From Oscillospiraceae bacterium (GTDB lineage: Bacteria; Bacillota; Clostridia; Oscillospirales; Acutalibacteraceae), in NCBI GenBank assembly GCA_031290105.1, contig JAITOD010000098.1:1-36135 (forward strand): a stretch of DNA of 36,135 bases, written 5' to 3'. How positions within the stretch are numbered: the stretch's first letter is position 1; every line of letters starts with the position of its first letter. Below, piece after piece: positions 11,097 to 18,498 of this stretch. The notes under the pieces are model-generated. The model searched no databases. It saw nothing but the letters and a program-made list of their open reading frames with translations, and was not told the DNA's origin. A program made the translations under genes and the position numbers.

Positions 11097-12908
11097 CTAT
11101 AATTCAAGCTTGCAAACTTCTCTGTCAAAGGTCACAAGACCGTTGGTTTCGTCCTCAACGTCGGAAACTTGGGTATAGACGGCCGCGCTCAAGCCTGCGT
11201 CAATCATGGGCCGGAGCTGGTCGCGGCAGAGTCTCTCATACGCCGCGCGGAATTTTTCGGGCGACTTGAACTTCTTATACCCGAACGCGCGGCTTGGGTT
11301 ATAGACGTGCCCCGGCGTGTGGTAGGAATAGCCGCCAAACTCCGAAAGCACCAGCGGGCGCGGGGCGGGCGAGGGCTGCGCGGGGTTCTCAACGTTCCAC
11401 TTGCCGTCCGCAAACACCGGTAACGGCAGCTTTTTGAAGTAGACGTGGATGCTCGCCACGTCGCCGCCGCCCTGGTCGTGCCAGCCGCTGGCGTGGTCAA
11501 CGGTGCGGGAAGGGTCACTTTCTTTGACATACGCCGCCGCCTCGGTTGCGTCAAACTGCCCCCAACCCTCGTTGAACGGCACCCACATTGCAATCGACAC
11601 GGCGTTGTGCAAATGCTCAAGCATGGCGGCAAGCTCGCGTTTATATAGCGCACGCCCGTCCGCGTTCGTTCTGCCAAAGCGCGCGTAGCTCTCCGCGCCG
11701 TCGCCGAGCACCTTGCCCAAAAACGGGATGGAGCTTATCACGTTCCAGTCCGGCTCGCCGCCGCCGTTCATCATGTCCTGCCAGACCAGCATTCCCAACC
11801 TGTCGCAGTGATAATACCAGCGCAGCGGCTCAATCTTGATGTGTTTGCGCAGCATATTGAAGCCAAGGCGCTTCATGGTTTCAATGTCCCAAATCAGCGC
11901 GTCGTCGCTCGGCGCGGTCAGCAGCCCGTCGGACCAATACCCCTGATCGAGCAAGCCGTTGTGGAAATACGGCTGATTATTCAGGCACAGGCGCGGCACG
12001 CCGTTTTTGTCCGCCGCAACGCTGAATTTGCGCATCCCAAAATAGCTGCGCACGCTGTCGGTCCCCGCCGTGAGCTGCATATTATAAAGAAAAGGCGTTT
12101 CGGGGGTCCAGAGTTTTGGCTCGGGTATTTTGATGAGCTGCGCCGTGCCGCTGTTGATTTGGACAGAAGCGACCTGTGTTTCGCCGTCCAGAATCCTCAC
12201 ACGCACGGCGAGGTTTTGCGGTGCGGTGTTCAGTTCAACGACTATGCCGCCGCGGTCGATATCCGGCGAGACCTTGAGAGACGTGATGTGATCACTCGGC
12301 ACACTCTCCAGCCAGACCGTCTGCCAAATGCCCGACTGCGGCGTGTACCAAATCCCGCCGGGCTTGCTTGATTGCTTGCCCCGGCTGATATAGGATGTGT
12401 CGGTGGGGTCAGTGACGGCAAGGCGAATTTCGTTCTCGCCCGCGCGGATTGCGTCGGTGACGTTCAGTGAAAACGGCAGGAAGCCGCCGCTGTGTGCGCC
12501 CACGGATCGACCGTTGAGCGTGACGGTACAGTCGCAGTCAACCGCGCCAAAGTGCAGATATGTGACCGCATGCAGGAAGTCGGCGGGCACGGCAAAAATG
12601 CGTTTATAGTGCAGAGTTTCGTCCGGATGCAGAATTTTGCCCACACCGGAAAGCAGACTCTCGGGGCTGAATGGCACCACAATCTCGCCGTGCAGCTGCT
12701 CTGGCGGGGCGCTTTGGCGGGTTATCGCGTATTCCCACACGCCGTTTAGGTTGAGGCAGCTTTGCCGCTCAAACTGCGGGCGCGGATATTCCGGCAGCGG
12801 ATTATTGCGGTCAAGCGCATTGCCCCGGCTGGTATAGAGCGGCACATTTTGGTGGCGTTTGAGCTTTGCCAGGCGTATTTTTTCGCGCAGATTGGGCTTA
12901 CTTTCCAT
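11097..12908 (-). CDS. Glycoside hydrolase family 2 (beta-galactosidase/glucuronidase-like)
   Basis: Start revised to MESKPNL at 12908 (RBS ggaggaatata). GH2 sugar-binding domain, acid/base FNEGWGQ, nucleophile LSEFGGYSYHTPG. Confidence 0.9.
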   Translation of the reverse strand: MESKPNLREKIRLAKLKRHQNVPLYTSRGNALDRNNPLPEYPRPQFERQSCLNLNGVWEYAITRQSAPPEQLHGEIVVPFSPESLLSGVGKILHPDETLHYKRIFAVPADFLHAVTYLHFGAVDCDCTVTLNGRSVGAHSGGFLPFSLNVTDAIRAGENEIRLAVTDPTDTSYISRGKQSSKPGGIWYTPQSGIWQTVWLESVPSDHITSLKVSPDIDRGGIVVELNTAPQNLAVRVRILDGETQVASVQINSGTAQLIKIPEPKLWTPETPFLYNMQLTAGTDSVRSYFGMRKFSVAADKNGVPRLCLNNQPYFHNGLLDQGYWSDGLLTAPSDDALIWDIETMKRLGFNMLRKHIKIEPLRWYYHCDRLGMLVWQDMMNGGGEPDWNVISSIPFLGKVLGDGAESYARFGRTNADGRALYKRELAAMLEHLHNAVSIAMWVPFNEGWGQFDATEAAAYVKESDPSRTVDHASGWHDQGGGDVASIHVYFKKLPLPVFADGKWNVENPAQPSPAPRPLVLSEFGGYSYHTPGHVYNPSRAFGYKKFKSPEKFRAAYERLCRDQLRPMIDAGLSAAVYTQVSDVEDETNGLVTFDREVCKLEL

Positions 12909-12997
12909 TATATTCCTCCGTTGCAACAGGCAAACTTCTTTTTGGGAAGTATAACACATTATGGCGCGTCCGTCAATGAAAATTTAGCAAAAAGAGC

Positions 12998-13026
12998 TTT
13001 ACTTTTTCCGTGGAATAAGTTATAAT
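12998..13026 (+). promoter_or_regulatory. Sigma-A-type promoter upstream of the GH5 gene
   Basis: TTTACT-17 bp-TATAAT. Confidence 0.7.
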
Positions 13027-13067
13027 GTATACAGTTGAAAATTATCGTTCTACAAGGAGTGCATTAA

Positions 13068-14321
13068 ATGAACGCCATACTGGATTTTATCCCCGTTTTC
13101 TTTCGCCCGGCACTCAACGCTTTGTTCGCGTTCCTCTTCACGGTTTCCGCGTTCTTTTCGCCGGTTCAGCCCGCGCCCGCACGCCACGTGCTCAACGAAT
13201 CGGATTTCCTGCACACGCGCGGCACACGGATAGTCAATGCCGCCAACAACGAGATCTATCTGCGCGGAACAAACGCCGGCGGCTGGCTGGTTTTTGAGCA
13301 GTGGATGTGCGCCATCGAAAACGCGCCTGACCAGCAGACAATAATCAGCACGCTGACGGAGCGTTTTGGCGAGGAAACCTGTGATGAGCTGCTTGATGTT
13401 TACCGCGACAATTTCTGGCAGGAGCAGGACTTCGACAACTGCGCCGAGCTTGGGCTGAACGTCATTCGGCTACCGTTTAATGTTTACAGCTTTGCTTCTG
13501 CCGACGGCGTGTTGAAGGACGACATTTTCAGTCGTCTTGACTGGTTTGTGGATAACTGCGGCAAGCGCGGAATCTACGTGATTCTGGACATGCACGGCGC
13601 GTTCGGATCGCAAAACGGAAACGACCACACCGGGATAATCAACGACGGGCGGCAGCTGTATTACAACGCCGAAAACCGCGCCAAAACCATTGCGCTGTGG
13701 ACGAGAATTGCGGAGCACTATAAAGATAACCCCGCCGTCGCCGGCTACGATCTGCTCAACGAACCGACGGCCGACACCGGCAGCACAGGCGAAATGCAGT
13801 GGGATTTTTATGACGAGCTATACGATGCGGTTCGCGCCGTTGACCCCAATCACATCATCATTATGGAGGCGTGCTGGACGTTTTTGGATCTGCCGCACCC
13901 GCTGCGTTACGGCTGGAAAAACGTGATGTATGAATACCACTACTATGCCTGGGACCACGACAAGGAGCCGGAATTCATCAAGCTGCACACCGCCATGCAG
14001 ATAATCGCGACGGGCGCAATGCTGCACAATGTGCCGGTTCTCGTCGGCGAATTCACGTTCTTTGACCAAGCCGACGCGTGGCATTACGGGCTGGACAGCT
14101 TCAACAAGGTCAAGTGGAACTGGACCACCTGGACGTACAAAATTCTGGGCACCAGCTCCTGGGGGCTCTACAATTATTTCCCCGAAGATGAGGGCTATTT
14201 CCCCGGGCGTGCGGATATTTTGAACGACTCCGAGGCAACGATTCGCGAGAAGTGGAGCAAAATCGGGACGGATTATTGCGTGCCGGGGACAATGCAGGGG
14301 ATTATTCGGCAGTATTTTTGA
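13068..14321 (+). CDS. Secreted glycoside hydrolase family 5
   Basis: N-terminal hydrophobic segment; LRGTNAGGWLV, acid/base YDLLNEPTAD, nucleophile VLVGEFTFF. Confidence 0.88.
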   Translation: MNAILDFIPVFFRPALNALFAFLFTVSAFFSPVQPAPARHVLNESDFLHTRGTRIVNAANNEIYLRGTNAGGWLVFEQWMCAIENAPDQQTIISTLTERFGEETCDELLDVYRDNFWQEQDFDNCAELGLNVIRLPFNVYSFASADGVLKDDIFSRLDWFVDNCGKRGIYVILDMHGAFGSQNGNDHTGIINDGRQLYYNAENRAKTIALWTRIAEHYKDNPAVAGYDLLNEPTADTGSTGEMQWDFYDELYDAVRAVDPNHIIIMEACWTFLDLPHPLRYGWKNVMYEYHYYAWDHDKEPEFIKLHTAMQIIATGAMLHNVPVLVGEFTFFDQADAWHYGLDSFNKVKWNWTTWTYKILGTSSWGLYNYFPEDEGYFPGRADILNDSEATIREKWSKIGTDYCVPGTMQGIIRQYF

Positions 14322-14322
14322 T

Positions 14323-14351
14323 TTGACAAACGCAAACGGATCTGTTATAAT
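14323..14351 (+). promoter_or_regulatory. Consensus sigma-A promoter for rplS
   Basis: TTGACA-17 bp-TATAAT, both hexamers perfect consensus. Confidence 0.9.
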
Positions 14352-14357
14352 ATGTGC

Positions 14358-14450
14358 CGTGCCTTTGCGCTGAGCGCAACGGTACTAATCAGTTGTTCCT
14401 CTGGCGGCATATGCGCGCGCAAGAACAGCGTTGAATTTCGGAGGATACCC
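14358..14450 (+). promoter_or_regulatory. Structured rplS 5' leader, candidate L19 leader
   Basis: Hairpin TTGCGC-TGA-GCGCAA followed by a stem gttgttc/gaacagc (one G-U) enclosing a GC-rich inner hairpin, ending at SD ggagg and rplS ATG. Confidence 0.6.
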
Positions 14451-14999
14451 ATGGCAGACGAAGAAAAAGTTGTGACAGAAGAAGTCACCAACGAGACGGC
14501 GGAAGATACCGCTGAAGAAACCACCGAAGACACCGCGGCGGAAGATACCGCTGAAGAAACCGGCGAAGACACCGTGGCAGAAGACACCGCTGAAAAAGTT
14601 GAAGAGACCCCAAAAGCGGCGCCGGCTCCCAAAGCGGAAGCTAAACCCGCCTACATTGACCCGCTGAAGCTCATCGCACAGGACAGCATCAAAGCAGAGC
14701 CGCCCAAGTTCGAGATTGGCTCCACGGTCAAGGTCCACGTGAAAATACGCGAGGGTGAGCGTGAGCGCGTTCAGATTTTCGAGGGCACGGTTATTGCCCG
14801 CAACGGCTCCGGCGTGAGCGAAACTTTCACCGTGCGCCGCCTGTCCTATGGCGTGGGCGTGGAGCGCGTGTTCCCCGTGCACTCACCGAATGTAGATAAG
14901 GTGGAAACTGTGCGCTTCGGCCGCATTCGCCGCGCAAAGCTGTACTATCTGCGCGACCGCGTGGGCAAGGCTGCAAAGGTACGCGAGCGCCTTCGCTAA
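14451..14999 (+). CDS. rplS: 50S ribosomal protein L19 with acidic N-terminal extension
   Basis: Start at MADEEKV (RBS ggagg); core [60 protein letters not shown] is canonical L19. Confidence 0.95.
   Translation: MADEEKVVTEEVTNETAEDTAEETTEDTAAEDTAEETGEDTVAEDTAEKVEETPKAAPAPKAEAKPAYIDPLKLIAQDSIKAEPPKFEIGSTVKVHVKIREGERERVQIFEGTVIARNGSGVSETFTVRRLSYGVGVERVFPVHSPNVDKVETVRFGRIRRAKLYYLRDRVGKAAKVRERLR
14499..14576 (+). repeat. 39-bp in-frame tandem repeat in the rplS extension (two full units plus a partial third)
   Basis: gcggaagataccgctgaagaaacc...gaagacaccg at 14499 and 14538, then gcagaagacaccgctgaa. Confidence 0.85.
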
Positions 15000-15012
15000 A
15001 TAATCGAGCGGC

Positions 15013-15076
15013 AGGGGCGAGCGCTTGCCCGTCCCTGCGGGAAATTTTCACAGTGGACGGCCAACGCGTCGCCCCT
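15013..15076. repeat. Small inverted-repeat intergenic element, MITE-like
   Basis: Terminal AGGGGCGA...TCGCCCCT; nested GCAGGG/CCCTGC and GGGC/GCCC stems in the left half; sits between rplS and lepB. Confidence 0.5.
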
Positions 15077-15098
15077 ACAGACGAACCAACTGAAGGCG

Positions 15099-15725
15099 GT
15101 GAACAGTTTGTCGGAAGAACCGGAGCTCACGGAGCAAAACAACGAGCGGGAAGCTTGGTCTTTCGGTGAGGCTGTGATGCGCACCCTGTATGATTTGGCT
15201 TCCGTTGCGGTGTCAGCCGTGGTGGTGGTTTTGTTTGTGTTTGTGTTCGGCTTCCGCATGGTGGGGGTTGTGCAAAGCTCCATGCGCCCAACGCTGGAGC
15301 CAGATCAGAGCCTGATTGTCACCGCGTTTATGCCGCACGTCAAACAGCACGATATTGTAATAATCACCAAGCCCGGCTATAAAGATCCGCTGGTCAAGCG
15401 CGTGATTGCAACTGGCGGTCAGACCCTGCGCATTGATTTTGCGGCGGGTGATGTTTGGGTGGACGGCGTTTTGCAGGACGAGGCGTTTATCAGCGAGAAA
15501 ATCACAATAAAAAGCATCCAGAATTTTCCGCTAAATGTTGACACTTGGGTGGGCGAGATCACCGTGCCGGAGAAGTCCGTGTTCGTTATGGGCGACAACC
15601 GCAACGACTCCCGTGACAGCCGTGACGAGGCAATCGGCTGTGTCCGCGAGGAATATCTGCTTGGCAAAGTATTGTTCCGTATCAAGCCTTTTGGTCAGTG
15701 GGACGTTTACAGGACGACGCCGTGA
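15099..15725 (+). CDS. lepB: Signal peptidase I
   Basis: VVQSSMRPTLEPDQ catalytic Ser region, KDPLVKRVIATGGQTL catalytic Lys region, VMGDNRNDSRDSR. Confidence 0.93.
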   Translation: MNSLSEEPELTEQNNEREAWSFGEAVMRTLYDLASVAVSAVVVVLFVFVFGFRMVGVVQSSMRPTLEPDQSLIVTAFMPHVKQHDIVIITKPGYKDPLVKRVIATGGQTLRIDFAAGDVWVDGVLQDEAFISEKITIKSIQNFPLNVDTWVGEITVPEKSVFVMGDNRNDSRDSRDEAIGCVREEYLLGKVLFRIKPFGQWDVYRTTP

Positions 15726-16585
15726 GCGCCCCGCCAATCCAGTGGTTTCCGGGGCATATGGCAAAAACTCGCAGGCTTATCCGTGAGAATTTGCACCTGT
15801 GCGACGGTGCCGTGGAGATAGTTGACGCGCGGGTGACGCGGTCCGGGCGCAACCCCGAAATTGAGAAGCTATTAGCGGGCAAGCCCCGCATTTTGTTGTT
15901 GAATAAAGCTGACCTGGCAGACGCGGACGCTACCGCGCGCCGGGCCGCTGAGTTGCACCACGAGTCTATTGCCGTGCTGCCTGTTGATTGCCGTAGCGGG
16001 CGGGGACTGAACGCCTTCGCGCCGCTTGCCCGCGAGGTTTGCGCTGAACAAGCCGCGCGAAACAAGAGCAAGGGTATGGTTGGGCGCGCGCTGCGGTTCA
16101 TGGTGGTGGGGATTCCCAACTGCGGCAAGTCGTCGTTTATCAACCGCATGGCAGGGCGTGTGAAGGCGGAGACGGCTGACCGTCCCGGCGTGACCAAGCG
16201 AACAAGTTGGTTTGCAATCGGCGGCGGTTTGGAGCTCTTAGACACGCCCGGAGTGCTGTGGCCAAAGTTCAGCGACCCGACTGTTGGGTTGCGCTTGGCG
16301 TTTATCGGCTCAGTTAAGGATGAGGTTCTGGATATTGAGGAGCTGGCGTGCTCTTTCCTGCACATTGTGCGGCGGCAGTACCCGGAGCGGCTGGCGGAGC
16401 GGTACAGCGTTATATGCAACGCCGGCACGGACGGCGACCCCTTCGCGGACTACGAACTGCTGCGCCAACTCGCGCTCTCGCGGGGCTTTTTGCTGCGCGG
16501 CGGCGAGGCGGATACTCTGCGCATGGCGCACACTCTGCTGGACGAATACCGCGGCGGCAAACTCGGTCGGATAAGCTTGGACTGA
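15722..16585 (+). CDS. rbgA: Ribosome biogenesis GTPase YlqF/RbgA
   Basis: IQWFPGHMAKTRR, permuted GTPase motifs NKAD then GIPNCGKSSFINR; GTG start overlaps the lepB stop by GTGA. Confidence 0.95.
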   Translation: MSAPPIQWFPGHMAKTRRLIRENLHLCDGAVEIVDARVTRSGRNPEIEKLLAGKPRILLLNKADLADADATARRAAELHHESIAVLPVDCRSGRGLNAFAPLAREVCAEQAARNKSKGMVGRALRFMVVGIPNCGKSSFINRMAGRVKAETADRPGVTKRTSWFAIGGGLELLDTPGVLWPKFSDPTVGLRLAFIGSVKDEVLDIEELACSFLHIVRRQYPERLAERYSVICNAGTDGDPFADYELLRQLALSRGFLLRGGEADTLRMAHTLLDEYRGGKLGRISLD

Positions 16586-16596
16586 CAGGCATCCTC

Positions 16597-16636
16597 AAAA
16601 AACTGCCGCACCGGAGGGGAGGACTCCGGCGCGGCA
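16597..16636 (-). terminator. Intrinsic terminator, copy 1
   Basis: Minus strand tgccgcgccgga-gtcctcccc-tccggtgcggca-gTTTTTT, one G-U pair in the stem. Confidence 0.8.
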
Positions 16637-16731
16637 TGGAGGAGAGAAAATGAGAAAAAGACTATTTATGTTAGGCTCTGAAAGCCTATTGCTTGGCTCG
16701 GAATTCGCGTTGCAAGGTCTTGTTTGTTTAT
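16597..16731 (-). ncRNA. Candidate small regulatory RNA, copy 1
   Basis: Minus strand: TGaTATACT (16738-16746), hairpin TAGGCT/AGCCTA, CU-rich CTCTCCTCC, then a 12-bp terminator stem with 9-nt C-rich loop and T6. Confidence 0.55.
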
Positions 16732-16901
16732 GAGCAAAGTATATCATGCTTTGCAGCTGAGAACTACCACATTGGGGCAACAGTTTAGAATCAGTTTGGT
16801 TGCGGGTTTATAAATTTTGTTACATTTTGTCACTAAACCGTGTGCTTTTAGTGGCGTAATTGTTGCTTTTGCGTGTGATTCCGCCAATCCGGAAGCCGGG
16901 C

Positions 16902-16941
16902 AAAAAACTGCCGTGCCGGAGGGGAGGGCTCCGGCACGGCA
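16902..16941 (-). terminator. Intrinsic terminator, copy 2
   Basis: Minus strand tgccgtgccgga-gccctcccc-tccggcacggca-gTTTTTT, perfect stem. Confidence 0.85.
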
Positions 16942-17036
16942 TGGAGGAGAGAAAATGAGAAAAAGGCTGTTTATGTTAGGCTCTGAAAGCCTATCGGTTG
17001 GCTAGGAAATGGTGCTGCAATGTCTTGTTTGTTTAT
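16902..17036 (-). ncRNA. Candidate small regulatory RNA, copy 2
   Basis: Same architecture: TGgTATACT (17043-17051), TAGGCT/AGCCTA hairpin, CTCTCCTCC, perfect 12-bp terminator stem and T6. Confidence 0.55.
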
Positions 17037-17153
17037 GTGCAAAGTATACCATGCTTTGTTGTCGAAAACTACCACATTAGGGCAACAGTTTAGAATCAGT
17101 TTGGTTGCGGGTTTATAAACTCGGTTACATTTTGACACTAAGCCGCGTGTTTT

Positions 17154-17531
17154 TCACGGCGCAGTTGTTACTTTTGCGGAAAATTCCGCCAATTCGGAAC
17201 ACTCTGTGCGCTCAAAGCGCAGTGTAAATCGGCGCAGCGTCCTCCCGCCTATGCGCAGATTGCCTTTGGGTGTAACGCGCAGCAGCGGCAGCTCCCCGCA
17301 CAAGGCGTAACCCTCAGGGGCGCGGGTCAGGGCAAGTGTGTATATTCCCGGGCATAGCGGCGGAAAACGCACTGTGCCTTCCGCGCCGCTCTTGACCGAA
17401 AACAGCGGGCAGGCGTTGCTCTGAAGAGTCAGCACCGTACCGGGCAGTCCGGCGCCGCCGTGCTTGTCCGCGGTGCGCAGGGCAAAACGCGCAGTTGCGC
17501 ATGGGCAGAGCCCCTTTGGTATGTGTGCCAT
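17154..17531 (-). CDS. Small SpaA/prealbumin-like-fold domain protein
   Basis: Start MAHIPKG at 17531 with RBS aaggaggcatacatt; ARFALRTADKHGGAGLPGTVLTLQ...GTVRFPPLCPGIYTLALTRAPEGYAL resembles SpaA/Cna-B-like repeats. Confidence 0.65.
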   Translation of the reverse strand: MAHIPKGLCPCATARFALRTADKHGGAGLPGTVLTLQSNACPLFSVKSGAEGTVRFPPLCPGIYTLALTRAPEGYALCGELPLLRVTPKGNLRIGGRTLRRFTLRFERTECSELAEFSAKVTTAP

Positions 17532-17628
17532 AATGTATGCCTCCTTGCTTTTCGGCTGAGTGGGTTGTCCCATTCACAGAATATGCGCTCCCGCCGGACT
17601 GAGTGCCATTCGGCGTATCAAATGGTTT

Positions 17629-17658
17629 TTGACACAACAGACCAATTGTCTGAATACT
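17629..17658 (+). promoter_or_regulatory. Upstream promoter for the TetR gene with an inverted repeat in the spacer
   Basis: TTGACA-18-AATACT; CAGAC-CAATT-GTCTG at 17638-17652 fills the spacer. Confidence 0.5.
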
Positions 17659-17681
17659 GCAGCAAAATCCGTGAAAAACAC

Positions 17682-17710
17682 TTGACTTTTGGCAGGAATT
17701 CCGTTATACT
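17682..17710 (+). promoter_or_regulatory. Sigma-A promoter for the TetR gene
   Basis: TTGACT-17 bp-TATACT. Confidence 0.75.
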
Positions 17711-17761
17711 GCAAGATATTGTTGTGTGGGGTTTGTAATTGCCCGATAGGGGTGGTATTCA

Positions 17762-18451
17762 ATGGAGAACGCTGCGGCAGACGAGCGGCCGGAAAAAATT
17801 CTTGCAAGTGCGGCGGAGTTGTTTATTAAGGTCGGCTTCCGCAAGGCAAACATGGATGAGCTCTCACGCGGAAGCGGCGTTTCCGTGGGCGGAATCTACG
17901 ACTTCTTTGAGAACAAGACCTGCGTGTTCTACGCCGCGCTCAAACAAATTATTGACCACGCCTTCTGCGGCAGCATAACAGCCTTCCCGCTGCGGCAAGC
18001 GGATTTTGTTGGTCTGGAGAGCGAATGCACCGCCGCAATGGCGGAGTTTGTGCAAACCTTTGGGGCGCCCTTGCGCAAACGCCGCGATGACTACACATAC
18101 GCCGATATGCTCTCAGATGCGTTTGATATGCTTTCGCCGTTTGGGATGGGAAGCCTGCTCCTTAAGGCAAACCCGCGCGTATGCCCTGTCGTCTTCAAAT
18201 ACTTCAACAAAACGTGCGTGGAGCTGCACAAGCTGTTTGACGGCTATCTGCGCTTGTTTCAGTCAAGGGGAGAAATACGTCCGCTGGCGGATACGGATTT
18301 GCCCGCGCGTTTTCTGCTTGAAAGCATCTATTGGTGGGGCTCCATGATTCATTACAAGGATTTTGACCCAGCCAACGCCCACATACCGCGCGATTTGGCG
18401 AAGCTTGTGTGCACACAGGCCCTTTACCGTGCTTATTCCAATAAGCAATAA
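17762..18451 (+). CDS. TetR/AcrR family transcriptional regulator
   Basis: N-terminal HTH ERPEKILASAAELFIKVGFRKANMDELSRGSGVSVGGIYDFFENK. Confidence 0.9.
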   Translation: MENAAADERPEKILASAAELFIKVGFRKANMDELSRGSGVSVGGIYDFFENKTCVFYAALKQIIDHAFCGSITAFPLRQADFVGLESECTAAMAEFVQTFGAPLRKRRDDYTYADMLSDAFDMLSPFGMGSLLLKANPRVCPVVFKYFNKTCVELHKLFDGYLRLFQSRGEIRPLADTDLPARFLLESIYWWGSMIHYKDFDPANAHIPRDLAKLVCTQALYRAYSNKQ

Positions 18452-18498
18452 ATTCAATGAACAGGCTGAATGTTAATTGATATTATGGAGGTTACACA

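Larger units (their letters stand above)
16596..16900. repeat. 305-bp tandem repeat, copy 1
   Basis: Aligns to copy 2 at a constant +305 offset with no indels; about 40 mismatches over ~299 bp by hand count. Confidence 0.95.
16901..17200. repeat. 305-bp tandem repeat, copy 2
   Basis: Directly abuts copy 1; homology fades after ~17199. Confidence 0.95.

Noticed and set aside
16604-16636. Terminator for rbgA on the plus strand
   Set aside because: On the plus strand the hairpin is followed by ATGGAGG, not a T-run; the T6 tract is on the minus-strand side.
16596-17200. CRISPR array or insertion sequence as explanation for the tandem repeat
   Set aside because: Only two long copies, no spacer-repeat pattern, no terminal inverted repeats and no transposase.
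16596-17200. Tandem riboswitch (glycine-type)
   Set aside because: No match to riboswitch motifs I know, and the regulated gene would have to lie downstream of a terminator that faces the other way.
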